A stretch of 64,000 bases of DNA from Candidatus Poribacteria bacterium. Its GTDB lineage: Bacteria; Poribacteria; WGA-4E; UBA9662. The notes below the pieces were generated by a model. It made no database searches, was not told the origin of the DNA, and was given only the letters and a program-made list of their open reading frames with translations. The translations under genes were made by a program, and so were the position numbers. Positions 1 through 7,415 of the stretch are shown here, one piece after another (positions within the stretch are counted from its first letter, which is position 1; each line of letters opens with the position of its first letter). Location of the stretch: assembly GCA_002709695.1 (NCBI GenBank), contig PAQF01000017.1, positions 69,426 to 133,425 of the forward strand, written 5' to 3'.

Positions 1-1044
1 CTGGAAGTTCTGGAAATGGAGCACTTGGCAAAGTTTGGTACCAATATGCAACCGAAGAAATATCATCCTGCAAAGGCAAATAACGCCCGCCACTTCGCCA
101 ACCAAGTGCTTGAATCGTAATGCGAAGATTTTGCTCAAACCGAATGGGATCCATAATATGCCAACGGTACATGCCAAACCTCTGTTGAGATTGGTAAACC
201 CCATCGGAACGAATGACTTGAGGTAATCCAGCATATGGTGTTGTAAACTCACGATACCCATCAACATCAAAATTGTAGGATCCGCAAAAATAGTCTTCAG
301 TACCAGTTCCGCAAATAGTCGGGAATTCAGTATCTCCGTCCATATAAAACTTAATTTCGCCTTCCCCCCACCAGCCAGTATTGTTCACTCCTCATGCCAT
401 ATAGGTCCCAACACACTGCCCCCAACCTTCTACACCATCTACGATTGTGTAGACATCTTTGTACGGAAGAGGATTTATTCGTCGAAACTGGGCACGAAAA
501 CAGCCCACATCGTCAGGCACATCTGTAAGCAATTAATCTGGTAGTAAAGTTTCATCGCCTCAGACCCAATATTAGTCATAGTGATATGACACCTCTTTTG
601 AAATGGCATCTCCCAATAACAATTAAAAGCACTACCTGGATTCACACAAACTGGCAATGAACTAACCTGAGCATACTTATTCCAACCACAAGCAAAAAAA
701 TCACCAACAGGACATTCAATAGAAGGAAAATCCAAATCATCCCAATAAACCCTTAAAATACTAAATCGCCAATGTCCAGTTGGTGTCATCCAAATCTGCT
801 GAATTGCACCGGATCCATCAATATTTTCCAATTGACACGTTTCTCCTGGTTCAATTGGGATTGAAGGAGAAATCTTCCAACCTTGGCCAAGATCTTTAGC
901 ACAATCTTGGCCCGTACCTTGAACGGCCATACCTCCCCTACCCTTCTCACCAGTGAAATTTTCTGGGCTTATCGACCGCGTTCTAGCATTTGATAAACAT
1001 GATATATTCCCAAGATGTAGCCCAAGGCCATTAAACCCTTTCAT
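1..1044 (-). pseudogene. DUF2961 (GH172-like) protein, broken and cut by the window edge
   Basis: A DUF2961-family gene (now glycoside hydrolase family 172, whose studied members act on fructofuranosyl and arabinofuranosyl linkages) read leftwards and running off the left edge near its C-terminus. The ATG at 1044 starts MKGFNGLGLHLGNIS, a typical N-terminus of this family. The frame is clean to a frameshift at about 530-533. It then continues in another phase with LLTDVPDD, FRRINPLPYKD and GTGTEDYFCGSYNFD, all family hallmarks. A second lesion is an in-frame TGA at 392-394, where relatives carry Trp in an A-W-G-V-N-N-T-G-W-W stretch. Homology clearly continues to base 1 (YWYQTLPSAPFPELP). Two independent lesions make this a pseudogene; UGA recoding is unlikely because intact genes nearby end in TGA. 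Confidence 0.85.
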
Positions 1045-1345
1045 ACCAATGTTCGTCTGCCCTTTTATGTTTATAATGTGTCTGGAATTTCGTATTCCGT
1101 TTTCTCAATAAAACAACCAAAAAGTTAGCCATACTTGATATCTCTTTTTCCCACTCAATATGCAACATTGCATATTGAAATTGGCAGATTATACTCCACC
1201 CAAATCAAATAATCAATAACTTTCAAATACAACATTTTTATCAGTTAACTAACAGATCTACTACGAGTCTTGACAAAGACTACTTATGGTAGGTAGAATA
1301 GCGTGTTAGTCCACAGGCGATTAGGTCTATCGTACCTAACATATA
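1045..1345. other. divergent intergenic region
   Basis: About 300 bases between the broken DUF2961 gene and the rightward VanZ-like gene. Apart from one good promoter-like element (1270-1299) I see no gene, RNA or repeat. Confidence 0.6.
1270..1299 (+). promoter_or_regulatory. sigma70-type promoter for the VanZ-like gene
   Basis: TTGACA at 1270-1275, an 18-base spacer, and TAGAAT at 1294-1299. Transcription would start near 1306, about 40 bases before the VanZ-like ATG at 1346. The same TTGACA/TAGAAT pairing is found upstream of guaB, so it may be the usual form in this genome. Confidence 0.6.
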
Positions 1346-1753
1346 ATGCGGATTGCTCTATACATTCTGAAATATTGGTTGCCCCCCTCTTTGTGTATGG
1401 GGTTAATCTTTGTCCTATCTTCCCTTTCACATCCCCCATCACCGGATGTTAATTGGGAAGGAATAGATAAGCTCTTTCATTTCCTTGCTTATGCAGGATT
1501 AAGTTTTTGGGTAATGCGCGCATTCTTAAGTATCAATCAGAATATTTCGCGACATCTGCCTTGGGTAGCCACAATCTTGATAGTAATACTCTATGCAGCA
1601 AGCGATGAATGGCACCAATTATACGTCGAATCACGTATACCAGACATTATAGACTGGATTGCTGATTGTTTAGGAGGGTTGTTTGGCACCTTCACAATGT
1701 ATATTTGGCATAAATTGTCAAAACGTTTCAAAATTAACAGATCAATAATATAA
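1346..1753 (+). CDS. VanZ-like family membrane protein
   Basis: A 135-residue integral membrane protein of the VanZ-like family. The motif order fits: DKLFHFLAYAGL around residues 41-52, the acidic DEWHQLYVESR around residues 87-97, then DIIDWIADCLGGLFG, matching the family's D-K-x-x-H-F, D-E-x-x-Q and D-x-x-x-N/D-x-x-G signatures. Three to four hydrophobic segments are visible. VanZ-like proteins are common in many phyla and mostly lack a proven role; glycopeptide resistance should not be inferred. It sits 40 bases after a good promoter and 11 bases before the next gene, so it probably heads a transcript. Confidence 0.85.
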   Translation: MRIALYILKYWLPPSLCMGLIFVLSSLSHPPSPDVNWEGIDKLFHFLAYAGLSFWVMRAFLSINQNISRHLPWVATILIVILYAASDEWHQLYVESRIPDIIDWIADCLGGLFGTFTMYIWHKLSKRFKINRSII

Positions 1754-1764
1754 TTAAAGCAATT

Positions 1765-2220
1765 ATGAATCAAAATTCCAACAAATCACATTATCGAAGC
1801 TGGCTCCAAATTTCAGTATGTTGTGTACTATTCTGTTTTTTTTGCCAAACCAAAATTGTTCACGCCCTTGACAGAAAAAAACACGTAATGCCGATTATGT
1901 TTATTGGAGGATTCGGATTACAGTTTGCAAGCGCGTTGGTAGGAACATCTGCACAGAATAACTATGACCAATACCTTAACTCTGTCGGCTCTAAAATGGC
2001 ATCTCATAGAGAAAAATATAAGAGTCATCGCAACCTCAGCTTAATTATTAAACGAACAGGAATAGGGATAATTGGCCTAGCAACACTCATATCAATACTT
2101 GATCAAGCTGAGATCATTTCCACCAATTCCAACCCGAAAAAAATTAACACTATTCGCGTTCTCCCGCTACACGACCCAAACCAACACAAATTAGCATTCA
2201 TTTTGCAGAAATCATTTTAA
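1765..2220 (+). CDS. small membrane or exported protein of unknown function
   Basis: A 151-residue protein I do not recognise. A hydrophobic, Cys-rich stretch at about residues 14-33 looks like a signal peptide or anchor, a second lies just after residue 40 (MFIGGFGLQFASALVG), and a third near residues 108-122 (GIGIIGLATLISILDQ). The layout (signal, soluble repeat-like middle with many Lys/Arg/His, membrane segment) resembles small envelope proteins. It lies 11 bases after the VanZ-like gene and about 12 before the FnIII lipoprotein gene, so the three are probably co-transcribed. Confidence 0.6.
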   Translation: MNQNSNKSHYRSWLQISVCCVLFCFFCQTKIVHALDRKKHVMPIMFIGGFGLQFASALVGTSAQNNYDQYLNSVGSKMASHREKYKSHRNLSLIIKRTGIGIIGLATLISILDQAEIISTNSNPKKINTIRVLPLHDPNQHKLAFILQKSF

Positions 2221-2232
2221 AAACAGGTGTCT

Positions 2233-3384
2233 ATGGTGAAAACTTATTCGGCCTTATGCTCTTCAGTTATCACTATCTTTATAGGACTCGTTTTATATGG
2301 TTGCACTAATGACGAGGATTACACAAACCCACTGGATCCAAAGAACCTTCGAACTGCCGGGTCCCCACCTGGTTTAAATCTGACCCCAGGTGATCAACAA
2401 GTAACAGTTTCTTGGAGAGAACTTAATTCGAGAATTGCTAAAGACATTAAAGGTTATCGAATCTACCGCCGCTTTACCGAAGATGAAAATGAAAATTTTG
2501 AACCTGTCCCTTTATTTGATAAAAACAATAATTCACTAGATTTAATTCCAGCCAATCAAAGCACCTATATTGATAAACACGAACTCAAAAACGACCAAAT
2601 CAGTGCAACAACAGGAGATCAACTTTATTATGAATACCGAATTTCATACATTGATGATCGTGGTATCGAAATACCAAATCCAACTGATCCACCTAGACAA
2701 AACGAGGAGCCACCACGTGTGTGGACCACTCGAAAAACAACCCCAAGTAACCCACCCCCAGCACCAAACATAATTCTAGGTAAAAAGGAAAATTTGATAG
2801 TCACAATCATTTGGCCAGACTACAATCCTCCTCCAGACTTCAAGGAATTTCGAATATTTTATACGACACCAACCCGAAATATCTTTATTGAAATCCCAGA
2901 ACTTGATTCTGATACCCGTTTCTACAGAGACACTTCTTTTAAGCGGGACGGTGAAGAAAAAACCTATCGTGTCATTGCATACGACAAATTTGGTGTTGCA
3001 AGCGTTGCCACTATTAAAGTCAAAGCTCCAGATGTTTCACCTGAATCTCCAAGAAACGTGAAAGCTCAATATCAAATGCGTAGTCTATTCAGCAACCGAT
3101 ACAATGTAGCGTTGACTTGGACTCGAAATCAGGAACCAGATCTAGCAGGATATTGGGTTTATTCTACAAAACAAGGAGGAGGGAACCCAACACGACGTCG
3201 AAAAGTGGATGGAAAATTCAATTCTGTAGTACTAGAAGGAGAGGATTTCATCCTTGATCTAGAAACACAAGATCTCGTACCAAGACAGTACTTTTTGACA
3301 GCGTTTGATGACAGCCCCAATTCAAATGGAAAAATAGACGAAAGCGAAAAAGTCTCCGCGCCATTACCAGACGCTGGAGAATAA
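2233..3384 (+). CDS. fibronectin type III-like lipoprotein
   Basis: A predicted lipoprotein of about 383 residues. A hydrophobic signal ends in a lipobox (LVLYGC) followed by TNDEDYTNPLDPKN; the NPLDP motif just after the lipid Cys is frequent in surface lipoproteins of FCB/Poribacteria-type bacteria. The rest reads as three fibronectin type III-like units, seen in G-D-Q-Q-V-T-V-S-W, Y-R-I-Y-R-R and the later V-A-L-T-W-T-R-N...L-A-G-Y-W-V-Y. I chose ATG 2233 because AGG at 2225-2227 lies five bases upstream; a GTG at 2227 is the longer alternative. Likely an outer-membrane-anchored binding or scaffold protein, co-transcribed with the following barrel gene. Confidence 0.75.
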   Translation: MVKTYSALCSSVITIFIGLVLYGCTNDEDYTNPLDPKNLRTAGSPPGLNLTPGDQQVTVSWRELNSRIAKDIKGYRIYRRFTEDENENFEPVPLFDKNNNSLDLIPANQSTYIDKHELKNDQISATTGDQLYYEYRISYIDDRGIEIPNPTDPPRQNEEPPRVWTTRKTTPSNPPPAPNIILGKKENLIVTIIWPDYNPPPDFKEFRIFYTTPTRNIFIEIPELDSDTRFYRDTSFKRDGEEKTYRVIAYDKFGVASVATIKVKAPDVSPESPRNVKAQYQMRSLFSNRYNVALTWTRNQEPDLAGYWVYSTKQGGGNPTRRRKVDGKFNSVVLEGEDFILDLETQDLVPRQYFLTAFDDSPNSNGKIDESEKVSAPLPDAGE

Positions 3385-3405
3385 TTTAGGCCGAAAGAAA
3401 ACACG

Positions 3406-4323
3406 ATGAAAAAACCCTTGTTTACTATCATCTTGATCGCAACAATTGTCATACAAATTGTCAATGCACAACCGTTCCCCACCCAAATCGGTGCCATGCA
3501 AACAGCCCATACATTGGGAAAAGGAGGATACACAACATCTATCGAAGTAAATCAATATAAGAAAGAAAATATCTCAGAAACAATGCAAGAAGTCATCATT
3601 GGAAACTTCGAGGAACTACACATTTTAGAACTCAAAGCTAATGTTAAACTAGTTCCAATTCGATTGACCTATGGTGTAGGAGATCACCTAGACTTGATCC
3701 TAGGAGGAACACTAGCCAGTGGGAAAGCCCAAAAAATAGTAAAAGATTTTTACAATACCGGTGATAAGCACCGCGACCAGCGTGCTTACAATCAACCCGT
3801 CTTCGAGACAATAATCGGGATGAAATATAACATCAAACCTGATGCTGGAGATGGACTACCAATCATCTCTGTTGGCACCGAATTTCAGACAGGTTATACC
3901 ATTGATCATACAATCGACAAAAAGTTTTCAGACACTTCCCCAGCAAACGGAACTTCTTTTCTCGGAATTATACCCTATATGGCAATAACACAAAAAGTGA
4001 TGTCAGATTTCCACATGCATGCGATTATTGGATCCCATTTCTTCAGTAGTCTAAATTCGTTTTGGCAAATTGGCGGAGAGTTTCAACTGAACGAGGAAAT
4101 TTGGGCTCTTGGTAACTATTCAAACAGAATTATAACAAACGGGATCGAGATTAAAAGACCAACGGGGTTTGGTTTAAGATATAACCTTTCAGATCAGGCG
4201 GCGCTTTCAGTCAACTTCACAACTGCCCCTGGCATTCAGTTTAACTTGATGTTTGGAGGTCTCAGTAAACGAACTCCTACCCCCAAAGTACCTGAGGAAG
4301 ATGACTTTGATTTACCCTTCTAG
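3406..4323 (+). CDS. predicted outer-membrane beta-barrel protein
   Basis: A 305-residue protein with a clear signal peptide (KPLFTIILIATIVIQIVNAQ, cleavage after VNA) and then alternating hydrophobic/polar strands rich in Gly, Thr and aromatic residues (for example LTYGVGDHLDLILGG, QAALSVNFTTAPGIQF), as in small transmembrane barrels. The tail is acidic and ends in DDFDLPF; a terminal Phe fits BAM-assembled barrels. I cannot place it in a named family. It follows the FnIII lipoprotein gene by 21 bases, so the two probably work together at the outer membrane. Confidence 0.6.
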   Translation: MKKPLFTIILIATIVIQIVNAQPFPTQIGAMQTAHTLGKGGYTTSIEVNQYKKENISETMQEVIIGNFEELHILELKANVKLVPIRLTYGVGDHLDLILGGTLASGKAQKIVKDFYNTGDKHRDQRAYNQPVFETIIGMKYNIKPDAGDGLPIISVGTEFQTGYTIDHTIDKKFSDTSPANGTSFLGIIPYMAITQKVMSDFHMHAIIGSHFFSSLNSFWQIGGEFQLNEEIWALGNYSNRIITNGIEIKRPTGFGLRYNLSDQAALSVNFTTAPGIQFNLMFGGLSKRTPTPKVPEEDDFDLPF

Positions 4324-4933
4324 CCATTTCTCTCAACCTGCCCCCCATCTGTAACCAAATAAACTAGGTACAATTCACATCAACTTTGACAAAATATCAA
4401 AAATCTCAACTGGCAATAATATCAATTAAAACTTAGTAATATAGAGACCAGTCCGCGTAAAAATATTAAAATCTACATCTACAGAAAATATTATTAATAA
4501 AACCTCATCTATAAAACAACAATATACCACATCACAACATCTTCATCTAATTCAACACCCAACCCAAGTTTTTCTGTCACCACAGCATATCCATCCTGTA
4601 CTAAAGGCTCAACCAACAAGCTATGTTCATGAACGAAATTACCGCATAAATCACTACCTAAGTCAACATTAGAAACCTGACACACGGAAATACTGCCAGA
4701 TGCTGCAATCCGAGCCATATCTAAAAACCCAATCTGAGGTCATCCCCAAAGCTGGCATCAGTTTCTCAACAAAGTCGACCATACTTAAACCTTGACTTTT
4801 GCAACAAAAAAATATCTACCTAAAACAGAAGTGATCACTAACAATATATTGATTCTGATCTAGTAAACATCGGCTTTGAATCCAACCTATTTCTCACACA
4901 CTTGATCTAACCAATTCAAGTTACAGATTCAGA
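4324..4933. other. gene-poor stretch with an enolase-family remnant
   Basis: About 600 AT-rich bases between two convergent genes. The only coding signal is the leftward fragment at 4509-4718. No terminator-grade hairpin was seen. Confidence 0.5.
4509..4718 (-). pseudogene. C-terminal remnant of a mandelate racemase/enolase-superfamily gene
   Basis: A leftward 69-codon frame containing HEHSLLVEPLVQDGYAVV then LGLGVELDEDVVMWY. This matches the C-terminal capping segment of mandelate racemase-type enolases (x-D-P-L/W-x-x-x-D-G-Y-x-x-V-x-x-x-P-G-L-G-V-x-x-x-x-x-x-x-x-Y). The intact family member at 18259-19386 has the parallel HELVSDPWVQEDGYVAV and NPGLGVTVREDIVQKY. No barrel or active-site portion is recognisable upstream (4719-4933), so only the last part survives. 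The assignment rests on a short match. Confidence 0.5.
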
Positions 4934-6088
4934 TCAAAACCAGAAGCTTGACATCAAAATCACTTGGTCTACACCATTCAGCTGCAGATTCTTGTTATTA
5001 TGCCCATTGTTATTTTCAATATTCCCCCAATAATAAATTTCAAATGATGCATTATTAGCAAACCTATACCGAGCAAAGATTGTGATTCGCTGTGCCAAGT
5101 CTCCATTGACCTGCCAATCCGGATCAAACGTTTCATAACGCCCTGAAACTGAAAGCCTAGGTGTCAAACGATATTTAGCTCCTACGTAATAGCCTGCGGA
5201 CACAAAATCTTCAATTCCATTTTGGGTTTTCAAATCATATTCGATTTCAACTGAGAATTTGTCAATATTGGCTATGAGAAAAGCAGCTGACACTGCTTCA
5301 TTCTGCATTTCAAGCTTATCGATCAAATGAGAGATACCAACTCGGATAAAAGCAAATTTCCCACCAATGGTTGTCAAAAAACCTTTGTGCTGATTTTGAT
5401 CAGCCAATGTATTACGACCTCCATTAAAAACAGCTGAATTAAAAAACAGATTCTTATAATTCCCCACGACCTCAAAACCAAGATCGCGCTTATTGGATCC
5501 TAAATTATAAGCATTCCTAACTAAAATATTGTGATCATCCTGACGAAGAGCAAACGGTAGTTGGAACTGTCCAATTCTTACCCAAAGACAATCAGAAACA
5601 ACCTCCACCCGTCCGAAAGCATCAAACGGGGTTCCAAAATTGCTAGACAAGGTCGCCTGAACCTTATCCGATATTTGAGAATGAATAGCAACTTCTGATT
5701 TCATCAACACGAAACTATCAACTGAAGAATGGCAAGAAACACAACTAGCCATTTCCTGATCATGGTGGTTGACTTGAGATGTCTTAATATAGGCAACGCG
5801 TATATCTCCTGAAAAGGAGTTGTCTCGAACCTGAAGACTATTTGGCTTAGCCAAAAAGGTTTCAGGTTCGAAATCTTCAGGGAATTCAAAGTCGTTTTCA
5901 CCAAAAAACTGTCCAACGACATTCCTAGCCCCTCCACCATTTGGATCTAGATGACAAAAAGAACAATCCTGACCAACTAGCTGAGCAAACTCAGGAAAAG
6001 CCTCAACAGAAGAAGGCCCCAATAATCCAGATAACAAAAAAATTAATGATACAATAGAAGCATAAACGATATTCATATTCACCAGCAT
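4934..6088 (-). CDS. c-type haem-containing porin-like outer-membrane protein
   Basis: About 384 residues. A signal peptide (residues 1-30, cleaved after VEA) is followed by two haem c-binding motifs, CSFCH at 42-46 (then LDPNGGGARN) and CVSCH at 116-120. After these comes a porin-type domain with many amphipathic strands, ending in a terminal Phe (SSFWF), as BAM-assembled barrels do. The CxxCH-x-x-P-x-GGG-x-R-N arrangement at the N-terminus of porin-like proteins is known from several phyla but poorly studied; electron transfer at or across the outer membrane is a reasonable inference. ATG 6088 is preferred over the TTG at 6103 because AAAAGAG precedes it; ATG 6076 is possible. No cytochrome-maturation genes are in the window. 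Confidence 0.75.
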   Translation of the reverse strand: MLVNMNIVYASIVSLIFLLSGLLGPSSVEAFPEFAQLVGQDCSFCHLDPNGGGARNVVGQFFGENDFEFPEDFEPETFLAKPNSLQVRDNSFSGDIRVAYIKTSQVNHHDQEMASCVSCHSSVDSFVLMKSEVAIHSQISDKVQATLSSNFGTPFDAFGRVEVVSDCLWVRIGQFQLPFALRQDDHNILVRNAYNLGSNKRDLGFEVVGNYKNLFFNSAVFNGGRNTLADQNQHKGFLTTIGGKFAFIRVGISHLIDKLEMQNEAVSAAFLIANIDKFSVEIEYDLKTQNGIEDFVSAGYYVGAKYRLTPRLSVSGRYETFDPDWQVNGDLAQRITIFARYRFANNASFEIYYWGNIENNNGHNNKNLQLNGVDQVILMSSFWF

Positions 6089-6296
6089 CTCTTTTACGAT
6101 CAATTCTGCTTAGCCTGCACAAACTAAGCAACAAATTAGCTTCTGCTATTTGTCATCCACAATTTTTTATCGCTAAATTAGTAAGTACCATTGAAAAAAA
6201 CCCTATCTTCTTCAAGAAAAGGTATCTTCCTTAAATAGTAGAATATCGACATTAGGAAACAAAGAGCATCAACTTATAGTAAGACAAGCTCATACT

Positions 6297-6929
6297 ATGT
6301 ACGAAATTCAACGTATTTTAGCCTACAAATTCAAGGAAAAAATCGGAAGGTCTTTGATACTCCTTTCTGTACTACTTATCGGGAACCTACTGACAACCGG
6401 ATGCAATCTATCCTATCTTATGAATCAACAAAGGTGGAGCAAAAACTATGCATTACTCGAAGGAACTCTAGCCACCGATCCCTCTATGATTGACGGCAAC
6501 ATAAACACAGGTGGGAAAGCAGAAATCAGATCAAGTTCAAGTTACTCAACAATGCACCGTACATCCGAGGTCTATGTTTTGCTTCCACAGGCGAAACTAC
6601 TGAGTAAAATCATTTTACTCAGTAGAGACCTACAAGAAGGAGGATTGAAAGGGAAACGCTGTGAACTACACACCTACCAAGGAGCACAATGGAAACTAAT
6701 CGATTTCTTTACCATCAATGGGATGAAAACAATAATCAAGTTTCCCGCAGTTAAAACAGAGGAAGTTCGGCTTCGACTCCCGACATGGACTAAATTCGAT
6801 TCACTTGACAAAGTAATAAATAAATATAATGAAGAAATCATCACCAGAAAAAACTATGATTCAATCCCTCCAAAGATTTTGGAGATAGAGGTATATGGCC
6901 CTGTTGCAACTCAAGGAGCATACCAATAG
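6297..6929 (+). CDS. lipoprotein with discoidin-like (F5/8 type C) fold
   Basis: A 210-residue predicted lipoprotein. The N-terminal hydrophobic stretch (SLILLSVLLIGNLLTTGC) ends in a lipobox with Cys at about residue 36. The region after it (ATDPSMIDGNINTGG, then VYVLLPQAKLLSKIILLS, then AVKTEEVRLRLP and ILEIEVYG) follows the galactose-binding/discoidin pattern: D-G-x-x-x-T near the start, I-x-x-I-x-L-x-S in the middle, V-R-x-x-x-P...E-I-E-V-Y-G at the end. Such domains usually bind sugars or surfaces. It has its own upstream region and no obvious operon partner. Confidence 0.65.
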   Translation: MYEIQRILAYKFKEKIGRSLILLSVLLIGNLLTTGCNLSYLMNQQRWSKNYALLEGTLATDPSMIDGNINTGGKAEIRSSSSYSTMHRTSEVYVLLPQAKLLSKIILLSRDLQEGGLKGKRCELHTYQGAQWKLIDFFTINGMKTIIKFPAVKTEEVRLRLPTWTKFDSLDKVINKYNEEIITRKNYDSIPPKILEIEVYGPVATQGAYQ

Positions 6930-7415
6930 AATTTTTTATAAGAGCTTTTACCACTACTTGATTTAGAAATTTCTTAGCCGCTAGCAGCCCAAGTAACTCC
7001 TTGAGTAATAAATTGTTGCATAGGAGACCACTCAAATGTATTGGAACTATGCCCCAAAGTCGTATGGAAAAAACACGCCCTCTTCCACAATCTTTTGTCC
7101 ATGCCATACGGAACACTATCTTACTTAAGAACAATAGCAAGTCCATGCACAAAACACTTACAAGACCACTAAGTCATCAGAATCGTCCAATTCCACCTAA
7201 CCAACCAAATAAGACAAGAGCGATATATCAAAAAAAGAACTTGGTTCCCTATCCATCTTGACCATAAAAAAACACCAAGATTAAATTTATATGAATGGGA
7301 GAATTGACCAAACAAAAAATCGACAATAAAAACAATAGTACCAATTTAAGGCAATCAAGCAGTGAGAAACGAATAAGCTGATTTCTTTTGGGAATAATAG
7401 ACAGTTGTAAAAACG
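6930..7415. other. intergenic region with a ThuA remnant
   Basis: About 490 bases between the discoidin-like lipoprotein and glmL. It contains the leftward ThuA fragment (6974-7110); I see nothing further to its right. Confidence 0.5.
6974..7110 (-). pseudogene. C-terminal fragment of a ThuA-like gene, frameshifted
   Basis: Read leftwards, MAWTKDCGRGRVF (about 7107-7069) is followed, after a one-base frameshift, by HTTLGHSSNTFEWSPMQ and QFITQGVTWAASG with a TAA at 6974-6976. This is the characteristic end of ThuA-type proteins (P-V-x-W-x-K-x-x-G-x-G-R-V-F-Y-x-x-L-G-H ... G-I-x-W-A), a class I glutamine amidotransferase-like fold linked to sugar metabolism. The phase change lies in a run of six A (six T on the coding strand); one more base there restores the frame. 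Nothing of the N-terminal two thirds is recognisable, so this is a remnant. Confidence 0.7.

Noticed and set aside
392-394. UGA recoding as Trp in the DUF2961 gene
   Set aside because: Several intact genes in the window end in TGA (for example the AI-2E-type gene, fetA and gpmA), and the same DUF2961 gene also carries a frameshift, so loss is simpler.
7001-7261. 86-codon rightward open frame near the ThuA remnant
   Set aside because: Antisense to the ThuA fragment, which has real family sequence; the rightward translation is Pro/Gln/Asn-rich noise.
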